This document shows positions 53,501-60,618 of a stretch of DNA of 64,000 nt, piece after piece. The notes under the pieces were generated by a model that worked only from the letters and a program-made list of their open reading frames with translations, did no database searches and had not been told where the DNA came from. The translations under genes and the position numbers were made by a program. The DNA is from Sphingobacteriales bacterium (GTDB lineage: Bacteria; Bacteroidota; Bacteroidia; Chitinophagales; Chitinophagaceae), in NCBI GenBank assembly GCA_016219985.1, contig JACRJO010000031.1, forward strand, positions 1-64,000, written 5' to 3'. How positions within the stretch are numbered: position 1 is the stretch's first letter; each line of letters begins with the position of its first letter.

Positions 53501-56111
53501 GGTGGTGACGGCTATTTTCAGAAAAACCCGGTATGCCGGCGCTGCCCAGTATGATGCGGCTACCCATTACAGTTATGATATCCTGGGAAATGCGAAAACA
53601 GTATGGCAGGAGAACAGCCGGCTGAAAGAGGCGGACGCCTCCACACAGGGGATTAAACGGATGGATTATGAATTTGACCTGGTGGCCGGGAAAGTGAACA
53701 GGGTCTGGTACCAGAAAAACAAAGGGGACCAGTTTATTTATGAATATAAGTATGATATGGAAAACCGGGTGACGGCAGCCCGGACCAGCCGGGATGGGTT
53801 GGTATGGCAGGAAGATGCGGCGTATAAATATTACCTGCACGGACCGCTGGCCCGGACTGAACTGGGCCGCCTGAAAGTGCAGGGTACGGATTATGCCTAT
53901 ACCCTGCAGGGCTGGATGAAATATATTAATGCCCCGGTGATCAATGAGACAGTGGATATCAGCCGGGACGGGGATCCCACCCTGGCCAATAATATCTACA
54001 AATCCGTTGGCCGGGATGCGTTGGGCTATGGCATCAGCTATTTCAACGGGGAGTACAAACCGGTCTTTGCTGCCAGCCCCCTTCCCTGGAATGAGGTTAT
54101 TCCCGGCACCCAGGGCACGGGCAAGGAACTCTTTAACGGGAATATACGGGCCACTACGGTGCAGATCGCGCAGTTAGGAGGGGCAAAAACCTACAGTTAC
54201 AGTTATGACCAGTTGAACCGGCTGGTGAAAATGCGCAAGCATGAAACGAGCTATATTCCCCGCGGCGCTGCAGATCCATATTTGGATATCGCTGCGGCAG
54301 GTACGGAATACCAGGAAAATGTGAGTTATGATGCCAACGGTAATATACTGACTTATTTACGTAATGGAACGGCCTCCCAACCAGCGATGGATGACCTGAC
54401 TTACCAGTATCCTAAGGATGCCGGTGGCAGGATCCTGAATAATCGCCTCCGCTATATATTTGACCCGGTGCCTGTTAGCAATTATGCGGAAGATGTTGAT
54501 AACCAGACTACTCTTTCCCTTCTCCAGGTACAGGCCGAAAGACTGCCCGAACAGGCATCCGATAACTATGCCTATGATAAGACCGGTAACCTGGTTAAAG
54601 ACAGCAAGGAAAAAATAGCGAAAATAGAATGGACCGTTTACGGGAAAATCAGTAAAATTACAAAGAATGACGTCAACGGCACCACGATTGAATACGAATA
54701 CGATGCTGCCGGCAACCGGATCTATAAGAAGGTTTCCAATAACAGCCTGGCAGGTACGGTAAAGCAAACGTTCTATATCCGGGATGCCGGTGGTAATACC
54801 ATCGCCATCTATACCCGTACCGATGCGGCGGCTGTGCAATGGGCTGAGCAGCACCTGTATGGAAGCAGCCGGCTGGGGATATTTAGCCCGAATATACCCG
54901 TTCCGGCCAGCGCCCCGGTGCCGGCCGACGGCGCCAGCCTGCTGGACGGGGTGGATTTGGGCAAAGTAGCGTATGAGCTGAGTAATCACCTGGGCAATGT
55001 ACTGGTGACGATCAGCGACAAGAAGGTCCAGTTTCAAAATGGAACCTCGGGAACAGTTCTTTACCATAGCGCCGAAATATTGACTGCAACGGATTACTAT
55101 CCGGGCGGTATGGAAATGCCTGGGAGGAAGTATAGTAGCGATAAGTACCGGTATGGATTCAACGGCAAGGAAAATGACAACGAAGTAAAAGGTGAGGGTA
55201 ACCAGCAGGATTATGGAATGAGAATTTATGACCCCAGGTTGGGGAGGTTTTTGAGTGTGGATCCTATAGAGCATCAATATCCTGAACTTACTCCTTATCA
55301 ATTTGCTTCTAACCGTCCGATAGATGGAGTCGATTTGGATGGTCTCGAATATGTTAAACGAATTCACACAGTAAATGCCCAAGGGCAGGTTATTGCAACA
55401 AAGGATATTATCTATTATCAAATGGATGATGAAACTTTAAGAGCCCATGGAGGTACGACCAAAGGGTTATATAATTCTGCAGGATATGGACCGGAAGGAA
55501 AGGGAATTAAGCATGAATATTATTTTGAAAATGGAAGGCAGGCGTCTGATCCAGTTTGGAATTTGAAAGGTTCATATGCAACACACGGCCTTTATTCAGG
55601 CGATGGCTGTATTACTTATACAAGTAAAAAGGATTATGACTTTTCGTGGAAGCCTATTGATCAGGCGGATGCCATTGCTAAACGTCACGATATGAACTAT
55701 TCAAGTGTGGGTGCCTATGATGTTGTTGAAGACAGTCGCACTTTATCTGCAGATAAACAAATGGTAGAGGAAACCGCTCATTTTTTGAATACTATTCCTA
55801 GAAGAGTAATTTTTGGTGAGCGGGTTGCCGGCGAAACTATTGTTGCTGCAAAAAGCCAAAATGCGTTTATTGGAATATTGGCAGATTATAAAGAATGGAA
55901 GCAGAAGTACATGCGTCGGCAAGGGCTAGATCCTAATAGTAAAGAGGACAATAAAAAGGTTTCATTAGATAGCTGGAAGGTTAAATATGCCTTTGTCAGA
56001 TCTAAACAGGGAAGCCTTGCAAAATTAGCTATTCTACTGGCTGCTAAGTCTCAAACAAGCGAAAGTGAGGATAAAAAGAAAAAAGGGAGTGGGGCATCTG
56101 GCTCGTGGTAA
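47571..56111 (+). CDS. DUF6443/Rhs giant with phospholipase A2-like toxin tip (2846 residues)
   Basis: Signal peptide at 1-27, then beta domains. DUF6443 lies at about 310-470 (RKEVISYFDGALRSRQTVT, VYDALGRPSMSILPAP). A Cys-rich region follows, with two related modules containing CYTGPAIPAG (Cys at 1180 and 1360). YD-type Rhs repeats run from about 1800 to 2500. The Rhs-associated core is at about 2510-2591 (GMRIYDPRLGRFLSVDPIE, DGVDLDG). Residues 2592-2846 are the variable tip. It contains YSGDG near 2675, then QADAIAKRHDMNY with His2706-Asp2707, then SADKQMVEE. This is the layout of the parvoviral/bacterial PLA2 fold (Y-x-G-x-G, D-x-x-A-x-x-H-D-x-x-Y, A-D), so lipid hydrolysis is predicted. 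The tip is AT-rich compared with the core. Confidence 0.8.
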   Translation: MRKYNGYKRNLTRVLAVIVMLTAFVIHAAAVEEPREITKKGSELVNLPLNTVITNADPVFGSANWNGQTANGVKNIILFEIDFNNEANKYFQNLTFTATCTVDIRCYGNPSSPTTITQTYPGIALQVNFNPAAGAIYKGIAEYKFNGAYKVDVVFKGITATGLSPVTSYPIFSLTNKLIVDRQYNFNDNSTDLLKYTTDGQKLTVNWTPTAYPGAESFDLEWTYVDETSDAGVIINQARTLGQTTISQATLESFFRNNSSRVNLPPGPAEYKFNLNYNKGFILFRMRGVQFRNSDGLRLEGNWNYTADAITGSLYTFFDQGIVDVDWHEKELNWQYNAVYAEDGKRKEVISYFDGALRSRQTVTINNQDNVSVVAEPVYDALGRPSMSILPAPVSDNLLKYFRSFNVNNSLRPVSYKDIPSANCGIISSALSSSSGVEKYYSENNPFINDPAKPWNKAIPKSEGFPYTVTQYTPDNTGRIRAQSGVGAAFQLGTGHETKFYYGKPSQYELDRLFGAEAGDHTHYLKNMVKDANGQVSVSYQNSEGKTIATALAGLPPTQTEALASAAEPTTLVKDILITPSSFQVNVANSSLEATNTFLVSSTGNYKFTYKFVPEKYTEAYSGGTLCYTCSYDLLITLRDECGAELNRTELKNITPFNTSCANPAELSNFFNATIQQIGEYTAYFELKVNRETLDAYTEHYLANNTDIRKLNYFLLEQLVEENLSECYSDCEACKTLPATAAEFVAKVQAYYTKEGITFGAAESAFATNLYNTIKQNCVTIGQQCVQSPCDEILDVIKADVTPGGQYAEYDENYNLKDPQINVLAHYQNPVTPYSPATVEDGNGNVVPVAQLSLKDFILKFEDSWAVSLAPYHPEYCYYTWCTMNPGSRQFDQTLEEMNDPTDAVTTAYFDRTNPLKLLQADPFFQLGGYGYSYTTQMQADLNTYSVNVMNLAGQTPKNIFQTIDYLLYCGNQVPAISWDFCNKAVADPCRSDYKEWVLYKEWYLELKQKYYTLAMQQQMPACKNCFIPSSGNTDPGGWTNCIAPPVNEFSIADVPNSAADGLKRILIKYKDGNAVISWPVTVAVQMTNTSTGIMLTQDIVFVPGFGTQEMQVQGGFNLFAITGVTCTQLTGRINNGMITTGKPAAENTTAVNGLVLCPDLKDFTWTFAPGSQGDRIDICYTGPAIPAGQVVSLTGRIMFNWSHFFDFTVDFCSELSPCQIAIPFVDSYWVPMPGYIQVELYTVTCGTGTCSQTCFTEGTDYTIDYLTGEVCSLSDSWTDISVKFITYCGTLTYSMANPGQGNCMIFPDWRSSCGPIIASQPSFTGPCPGGTWPCPVGDFNYNITQGQNVVNSSWDIRVCYTGPAIPAGKRVTMNVTATNPACSPSIPTVNFVAQFCASQNCFTYSIPSSAFACDVPWSISYKITCTDQPCETPCPTGDCCDDPRYSLYKGKVKRFQDYLAPDFTAIQNSTLNNPSNNTAYPLATCKNECEAMADAWMAQLKNCSSNLQQLERIRRQLITICKNSCAAQQGSTTIHPFADQNPSPSFESVIIAEFGSLTPNCAYDLISDPYPWGKVPAMEKTFAAEASTQVCNRLQQLRTEAQSKGYANTLAGVHQYLKDYYSPYYDLEDDELQQLFDACNGCNGIMKLPVELPPFMNGDAKDCLPCTVYEQKKAQFLAKYPGITPAHDNYEVLFRNYMNHQTGFSHAYASYYDFELKCAANLNNFRQFGKVCETPLSMEADVNTLNQCMDEKFYNALSNATVIYTRYIEEIKRVYRNNYTAKCLSAKPRLEAEARLYEYHYTLYYYDQSDNLVKTVPPQGVAFLTDAQINTLWTDRNQFIVPAHTLASTYQYNSFNQVVKQYSPDGGTSEFWYDRLGRLTVSQNEEQKTPVNGGNTNRYSYTKYEPVLGRITEVGEKSGAAAITTIDTRNDAHLQSWLASGTDAQITSTIYDQADLTQVTNTAITGEQQFYTSRKRVVTAIFRKTRYAGAAQYDAATHYSYDILGNAKTVWQENSRLKEADASTQGIKRMDYEFDLVAGKVNRVWYQKNKGDQFIYEYKYDMENRVTAARTSRDGLVWQEDAAYKYYLHGPLARTELGRLKVQGTDYAYTLQGWMKYINAPVINETVDISRDGDPTLANNIYKSVGRDALGYGISYFNGEYKPVFAASPLPWNEVIPGTQGTGKELFNGNIRATTVQIAQLGGAKTYSYSYDQLNRLVKMRKHETSYIPRGAADPYLDIAAAGTEYQENVSYDANGNILTYLRNGTASQPAMDDLTYQYPKDAGGRILNNRLRYIFDPVPVSNYAEDVDNQTTLSLLQVQAERLPEQASDNYAYDKTGNLVKDSKEKIAKIEWTVYGKISKITKNDVNGTTIEYEYDAAGNRIYKKVSNNSLAGTVKQTFYIRDAGGNTIAIYTRTDAAAVQWAEQHLYGSSRLGIFSPNIPVPASAPVPADGASLLDGVDLGKVAYELSNHLGNVLVTISDKKVQFQNGTSGTVLYHSAEILTATDYYPGGMEMPGRKYSSDKYRYGFNGKENDNEVKGEGNQQDYGMRIYDPRLGRFLSVDPIEHQYPELTPYQFASNRPIDGVDLDGLEYVKRIHTVNAQGQVIATKDIIYYQMDDETLRAHGGTTKGLYNSAGYGPEGKGIKHEYYFENGRQASDPVWNLKGSYATHGLYSGDGCITYTSKKDYDFSWKPIDQADAIAKRHDMNYSSVGAYDVVEDSRTLSADKQMVEETAHFLNTIPRRVIFGERVAGETIVAAKSQNAFIGILADYKEWKQKYMRRQGLDPNSKEDNKKVSLDSWKVKYAFVRSKQGSLAKLAILLAAKSQTSESEDKKKKGSGASGSW

Positions 56112-56161
56112 TTATTCATTTGTTTAATGAAATGCGGTCCCACACTGCATATACATCAATA

Positions 56162-56641
56162 ATGATGAAACTTAAAAGCTCAGTCCGCTATGCTGTTATT
56201 TTTGTTAGTACTTTTTGTCTCTATTCATGCGGACATAAAATAATAATAACCCGAGAGTATATTTATAGTACTAGTTGGGCAGCAGGCGAGTATCAGGGTT
56301 TTGAAATTGCAAAAATAAAGTTACTTGATAGTACTCTTTCTGTTTACGATAAAAATTTCAATCACTTCAATTTGGATAAATATAGCATTGATTCAAATTT
56401 TTGCTTCCATCATTTTACAGGTGATGGGAAGTACAACTCAAAATCTTTTTTTAATCAGCATAATAAAAATTTACGATGGAGAAGATGTGGTAATTTATAT
56501 GATGAGAGAGAAACGATCGGGCTTTTAGAATTAAATACATGGTATGTAATTACGGGGTTAAAAGGGACGATAGATTACTATGTTTATATAGATAAGGAAG
56601 GGCAAGTGCATACTTATTCTTTGGGCCCCACTAATTGGTGA
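56162..56641 (+). CDS. Putative immunity lipoprotein for the PLA2-like toxin
   Basis: A 159-residue lipoprotein. The signal peptide ends with the lipobox CLYSCG, followed by a mature part with many aromatic and polar residues (DSNFCFHHFTGDGKYNSKSF, then NTWYVITGLKGTIDYYVYID). It starts about 50 bases after the Rhs gene. An in-frame codon at 56105 that overlaps the Rhs stop is rejected because it would hide the lipoprotein signal. It is AT-rich like the toxin tip. Immunity proteins for known phospholipase effectors are often periplasmic lipoproteins, which fits. No family is recognised; the immunity role rests on position, composition and export signal. Confidence 0.65.
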   Translation: MMKLKSSVRYAVIFVSTFCLYSCGHKIIITREYIYSTSWAAGEYQGFEIAKIKLLDSTLSVYDKNFNHFNLDKYSIDSNFCFHHFTGDGKYNSKSFFNQHNKNLRWRRCGNLYDERETIGLLELNTWYVITGLKGTIDYYVYIDKEGQVHTYSLGPTNW

Positions 56642-56660
56642 TTTACTTTAAAACCGTTAA

Positions 56661-56789
56661 GCAATCAGTTTTTTTGTTTTAGGTGGCGTAAACCTTACAG
56701 CTTTTGGCATTTCTGCTGTTGGTAGTGTTCCGCAAGAGGACAAGCACGCTAAAATGAAAACGAAAGAGAAAAAAAATAAAAAATGTTGA
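56661..56789 (+). pseudogene. Candidate displaced Rhs toxin-tip remnant
   Basis: An open stretch bounded by a TAA at 56658 and a TGA at 56787-56789 has no start codon. It reads FVLGGVNLTAFGISAVGSVP followed by a lysine-rich end (QEDKHAKMKTKEKKNKKC). The basic C-terminal tail resembles the tail of the active tip (EDKKKKGSG). I infer a decayed, displaced C-terminal tip fragment, with its immunity gene directly downstream at 56868. The 43 codons alone cannot prove this. Confidence 0.4.
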
Positions 56790-56790
56790 A

Positions 56791-56823
56791 AGGTTATGCT
56801 GAGTTTGCAACTCAGCATAACCT
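56791..56823. terminator. Perfect 15-bp inverted repeat (terminator-like)
   Basis: AGGTTATGCTGAGTT and AACTCAGCATAACCT are exact reverse complements around the loop TGC. There is no T run, so it is not a textbook terminator. It separates the remnant from the next gene and may mark a module border. Confidence 0.55.
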
Positions 56824-56867
56824 CTCATATAGGCCGGCCTGCAGGAAAACCTCCCCAATAGCCAGTT

Positions 56868-57572
56868 ATGAGAAAATTTGCTATCCAGGAAATAGAATTT
56901 CACGATGCTCAAAAATTATATGAGTGGAAAAAGAATGCCCGAAATGTGGCGGCCAGTCTATTTCTTAGAAACTTAAACAGAAGGCCATTTGCAGATAGGA
57001 AATATAGCATTCGTATTTTTATAGCCGATAACGCCCAGGAACATTTGCAGGTATCAGCTATGTTTGATGGGGTTATCCCTGTTGATTATTTTCCCGATTA
57101 CAGCTATTTCAGTTCCATAACAGAGGACAAGGAACTGGTCAAATTTTGGGTGGGGGCTATTTACTCATCGCTTTTAAAGATTGCGGACCTTTTTCATTGG
57201 CCAGCTGATCTTATAATTGACAGCTATAATGATTGCATCCGGGCTGAAAATGCGAACAGTTGGTATTTTAAGGACAAATTATTGAAATCACCAGGCGGCA
57301 GTTATTATTTGGGCGTGCATAATTTGTTTTCGGTAGAGGCTTTTGAAGCATATATCGTGTTGTTTAACGAGGAGAAAAAAGAGATAGCCCGGCATTTGAT
57401 ATACAGAGACAAATTTGGGGTCTTTCAGGTTGAAATGTTAAAGTGGGTTTCATCAACCGAAGTGGCGTTTAAATTTTGTGATGCAAAAAAAGTATTTACT
57501 TATAGCGTTTCAGATATGTTGAACAACCGGTTGCCTGAAGTGCCCGGGAATATCAGTTTACTTTTTAAATAG
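56868..57572 (+). CDS. Unknown protein, possible orphan immunity protein
   Basis: A 234-residue soluble protein with no signal peptide or membrane helix. The C-terminal half is strand-rich (YYLGVHNLFSVEAFEAYIVL, then EVAFKFCDAKKVFTYSVSDM), and there are several acidic patches. Composition is AT-rich like the toxin tip and unlike the omega-amidase gene after it. It is the last gene of the same-strand run and directly follows the probable displaced tip fragment. In Rhs loci such genes commonly encode orphan immunity proteins against older tips. No family is recognised, so this role is an inference. The first ATG (56868) has a weak purine-rich upstream sequence. Confidence 0.6.
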   Translation: MRKFAIQEIEFHDAQKLYEWKKNARNVAASLFLRNLNRRPFADRKYSIRIFIADNAQEHLQVSAMFDGVIPVDYFPDYSYFSSITEDKELVKFWVGAIYSSLLKIADLFHWPADLIIDSYNDCIRAENANSWYFKDKLLKSPGGSYYLGVHNLFSVEAFEAYIVLFNEEKKEIARHLIYRDKFGVFQVEMLKWVSSTEVAFKFCDAKKVFTYSVSDMLNNRLPEVPGNISLLFK

Positions 57573-57699
57573 GTTGCTTCCAGGCTTTTGGAGCAGCTTA
57601 CTCTTCTTAAAGACCACCTGAAAATACTAAAAGACACGGAGTTGTTTTGTGAAAAGGCCCCGCCAAAGCGTTAATTTTACGGCAATAACGATCCATAAA

Positions 57700-58557
57700 A
57701 TGTCAACGCTCCGCATCAGCACCATCCAAACCGCTCTCCACTGGGAGGACAAAGCAGCCAATCTCCGCATGCTCGAAGAGAAGATCCGGGGTATAAAGGA
57801 AAAGACGGAGATCGTGGTGCTTCCTGAAATGTTCAATACCGGCTTCAGTATGCAGCCGGAAAAATTTGCTGAGCCGATGGAGGGAGAAACCCTGGCCTGG
57901 ATGAAGCGCATGGCCGCGGAGAGAAAGGTCGTGCTGACCGGCAGCTTTGCCGCTAAGGATCAGGCCGCTCAAAGCGGCCAGATCCTTAGCGGCCAGATCC
58001 TTAGCAGCGCATTTAACCGCCTCGTCTGGATGCTGCCTAACGGGCAGTTCGGAGTTTACGATAAACGGCACCTCTTCGCCTTTGCCGGGGAGGATCAACA
58101 TTATACGGCCGGGAATAAACGCCTCATCGCTTCGGTAAAGGGCTGGAAGATCAACCTCCAGGTCTGTTATGACCTGCGCTTTCCTGTCTGGGCGAGGCAA
58201 TCCCCCGCCCTGCTGAAGGAGAACGGGCAGGAAGCGGAATACGATGTACTGATCTATGTAGCCAACTGGCCTGAAAGAAGAAGTCATGCCTGGAAAACCT
58301 TGTTACAGGCCCGGGCCATCGAAAACCAGTGTTATGTGGTGGGGGTAAACCGGGTGGGAAACGACGGGAATGGTATTTACCACAGCGGGGACAGCATGGT
58401 GGTTGACCCGTCAGGAGAAGTTTTATATACGAAGAAGGACGAGGAGGATGTGCATACGGTCACCCTCGATAAAACCCATCTCGAAACCGTCCGGCAAAAA
58501 CTGCCTTTCCTGAAAGATGCAGATGGATTTATGCTCCTGAACGACACGGATGAATAG
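57700..58557 (+). CDS. Nitrilase-superfamily omega-amidase
   Basis: A 285-residue cytoplasmic carbon-nitrogen hydrolase of the omega-amidase (YafV/Nit2) branch. The likely catalytic triad is Glu43 (LPEMFNTGF), Lys122 (YDKRHLF) and Cys156 (QVCYDLRFPVW). It likely deaminates 2-oxoglutaramate or 2-oxosuccinamate, completing glutamine transaminase salvage cycles. The ATG at 57700 (MSTLRISTIQTAL) is preferred over an upstream in-frame codon that adds an unconserved leader. One oddity: residues about 92-103 contain a repeated SGQIL, encoded by a tandem 15-base duplication, in a loop before FNRLVWMLPNG that is normally shorter. Function is probably unaffected. Confidence 0.9.
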   Translation: MSTLRISTIQTALHWEDKAANLRMLEEKIRGIKEKTEIVVLPEMFNTGFSMQPEKFAEPMEGETLAWMKRMAAERKVVLTGSFAAKDQAAQSGQILSGQILSSAFNRLVWMLPNGQFGVYDKRHLFAFAGEDQHYTAGNKRLIASVKGWKINLQVCYDLRFPVWARQSPALLKENGQEAEYDVLIYVANWPERRSHAWKTLLQARAIENQCYVVGVNRVGNDGNGIYHSGDSMVVDPSGEVLYTKKDEEDVHTVTLDKTHLETVRQKLPFLKDADGFMLLNDTDE

Positions 58558-58564
58558 GGTTCGT

Positions 58565-58690
58565 GCCTGTTAATTGAGTATTGAGAATTGAATATTGGAA
58601 ATTAATTGGCTAATCGGCTAATTGACTAAATGGTTGACTGGTTGATAGGTTAACTGGTTGACAAGGCCTTCTAATGAGCATTGAAGTATT
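58565..58690. repeat. Interspersed intergenic repeat (TTGACTGGTTGATAGG / CTTCTAATGA type)
   Basis: Non-coding DNA after the omega-amidase gene holds ATTGAGTATTGAGAATTGAA and GGTTGACTGGTTGATAGG, followed by TTAACTGGTTGACAAGGCC and CTTCTAATGAGCATTGA. It closely matches 8090-8190, so it is a dispersed repeat rather than a regulatory site. Confidence 0.7.
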
Positions 58691-58714
58691 GAATATTGCC
58701 ATTTCCCTGTTCGG

Positions 58715-59830
58715 TCAGGACTCCTTTTTTACCCAGTTCACTTTTCGCTGGCGCAGGTAATTGAGCACAAAATCAAAACATTCTTTTTTGTCCCCGATCA
58801 GTTCCGGGGGGAAGACCCCTTTTTGGGTAAATAATTTTTCCGTGATTAAATGGACGGCGGCGGTGCAGGTATAACCCGTAGTGCGGGCCATGGAGCTGGT
58901 TTTGCTGACCGGGTCGTACTGATCATAGAGCTCCCAGGTGATCGTTTTCTTTTCCCCGGTAATGATCACTTTCATAACGGTAAATTCCTCTTCCTCCGGT
59001 TCCAGCTTCCATTCATTCAGCAGGAGCCGCGATGTAAAATCGAGCGGTGAGATTTCGGTCTGGTTAAAACGGATGGGGGTCGTATCAAAAAATCCGGCCT
59101 GCTGCAGCGCAATGATGAGGTCAATATGCCCCGGGTAGCGAAGGGTTTTTTCCTTCATTTCGGGAATATGGGCCATGGTGTGCACAAGCGAGCGCAATCC
59201 ATCGGTGTTAAACGCTTCCAGTTCGCCTGCTTTATCAAAAAACAATAATTCCCGTTCGCTCAGGGCCGGTTTGGTAACTAATTTCCCCTTTTCCACCAGC
59301 CGGGCGGGGCGGATATATTCCTGGATCACATCCACCGGGGAGAAGGGAGCCTTGTATTGAAAGGGCGGTTTCTTTTTTTTGGGCAGCCCTCCCACATAAC
59401 ATTCAAAGGAATTTATTTTCATCTCCGCATTGCAGCGGCCCAGGATCAGGTTGCTCATCCCCGGAGCCACCCCGCAATCCGTGATCACGGTTACTTTTTT
59501 TTCTTTGGCCAGGGCGTCGAGTTGCAGGGCCTCTTCGTTAAAGAAGGAAATATCCACTACGTTTTTTCCCGCCCTGATCACCGCCTCCAGTGTTTTGTAG
59601 CCGATATAACCGGGCACAGCTGTTACCACGAGGTCAAAGCGGGCAAACCAGTTTGGGTATTGCTCATATTGGGACAGGTTGACGATAACCGTTTGTACCG
59701 CTGTATTTTTTTTCCGCAGCTCCTGCAGCCTGACCGGGTTCAGGTCAAAGCAGGTAACGGAATAATCACGGGCCAGGTCCAGGGCAATCGCCCTTCCCAC
59801 CATACCGGCACCGAGTACAGCAATCGTCAT
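58715..59830 (-). CDS. Saccharopine dehydrogenase-like NAD(P)-binding protein
   Basis: A 371-residue cytoplasmic protein. The N-terminus is a Rossmann fold with VLGAGMVGRAIALDLARDYS and the acidic residue in CFDLNP expected to hold the ribose of NAD. It continues as a saccharopine dehydrogenase-like domain (GVAPGMSNLILGR near residue 128) and a C-terminal region with SSMARTTGYTCTAAVHLITE near residue 315. It may take part in lysine or polyamine metabolism; the substrate is not defined by sequence. The start at 59830 (MTIAVLGAGM) is right, because upstream in-frame codons would put 31 unrelated residues before the Rossmann strand. It is divergent from the SGNH gene by about 95 bases. Confidence 0.87.
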   Translation of the reverse strand: MTIAVLGAGMVGRAIALDLARDYSVTCFDLNPVRLQELRKKNTAVQTVIVNLSQYEQYPNWFARFDLVVTAVPGYIGYKTLEAVIRAGKNVVDISFFNEEALQLDALAKEKKVTVITDCGVAPGMSNLILGRCNAEMKINSFECYVGGLPKKKKPPFQYKAPFSPVDVIQEYIRPARLVEKGKLVTKPALSERELLFFDKAGELEAFNTDGLRSLVHTMAHIPEMKEKTLRYPGHIDLIIALQQAGFFDTTPIRFNQTEISPLDFTSRLLLNEWKLEPEEEEFTVMKVIITGEKKTITWELYDQYDPVSKTSSMARTTGYTCTAAVHLITEKLFTQKGVFPPELIGDKKECFDFVLNYLRQRKVNWVKKES

Positions 59831-59925
59831 AAAGAAACACTTTGTACAAAGGTAAAGGACGGACCAATACGGGGGGAAAACAGGTCCCTTTAAACCAAAC
59901 TGGCCCCTCGTTCGTATATTCAATC

Positions 59926-60618
59926 ATGCGCTTCCCCCTTACCTGCCTGTTCCTGCTGGCCCTGTCCTGTAAAAAGCCAGCGGCTGTACCGGTAATGAAT
60001 AACCCGCCGGTTCTGACAAACGCCAAAACCTGGCTGGCCCTCGGTGATTCTTATACCATCGGGCAATCGGTGGATCCCGCCGATCGCTTCCCCGCCCAAA
60101 CAGTTAGTTTGCTGAAGCAGGCAGGTATCAATATCGGCAACCCCGCTTACATTGCGGCCACGGGCTGGACCAGCGGGGTGCTTCTTTCACAGGTGGAGGC
60201 ACAAAACCCCGGAACCTACGATGTGGTGAGCCTGCTTATCGGGGTGAATGACGAGTACCAGGCCCATGATACAACGGGTTACCGCCAGCGTTTTACCACT
60301 CTCCTTGAAAAATCCGTACTGCTGGCAAAGGGAAAAAAGGAAAATGTATTTGTGTTATCCATTCCCGATTACAGCGTTACTCCCTATGCGGCATATTCCG
60401 ATACGGCCCGGATCCGCGAGGAAATTGACTGGTTCAACGCAATCAACAAAAATGTAACGGACGCTTATCAATGCGTGTATCTCGATATTACGCCCTCCAC
60501 CCGCGAGGGGCGCTATGACCGGAGCCTGATCGCAGCGGATGGCCTGCACCCTTCTGCACTGGAATACAGGAAATGGGCACAAAGACTGGCGCCATTGATG
60601 CAAGTGCTGTTGAAGTGA
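59926..60618 (+). CDS. SGNH/GDSL-type hydrolase lipoprotein
   Basis: A 230-residue lipoprotein with a signal peptide ending in LALSCKK (lipobox around Cys15). The mature part is an SGNH hydrolase: block I LALGDSYTIG with Ser42, block III GVNDEYQ, and block V DGLHPSALEY with Asp205 and His208. Such enzymes hydrolyse esters of sugars or lipids, so it is probably an outer-membrane or periplasmic carbohydrate esterase or lipase-like enzyme. The ATG at 59926 is the signal-peptide start; 28 extra residues in the longer frame are not credible. It shares a divergent promoter region with the saccharopine dehydrogenase-like gene. Confidence 0.88.
   Translation: MRFPLTCLFLLALSCKKPAAVPVMNNPPVLTNAKTWLALGDSYTIGQSVDPADRFPAQTVSLLKQAGINIGNPAYIAATGWTSGVLLSQVEAQNPGTYDVVSLLIGVNDEYQAHDTTGYRQRFTTLLEKSVLLAKGKKENVFVLSIPDYSVTPYAAYSDTARIREEIDWFNAINKNVTDAYQCVYLDITPSTREGRYDRSLIAADGLHPSALEYRKWAQRLAPLMQVLLK

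Noticed and set aside
54357..55421. 354-residue minus-strand frame over the Rhs core
   Set aside because: Antisense shadow of the Rhs repeats; the forward frame has unmistakable Rhs core motifs.
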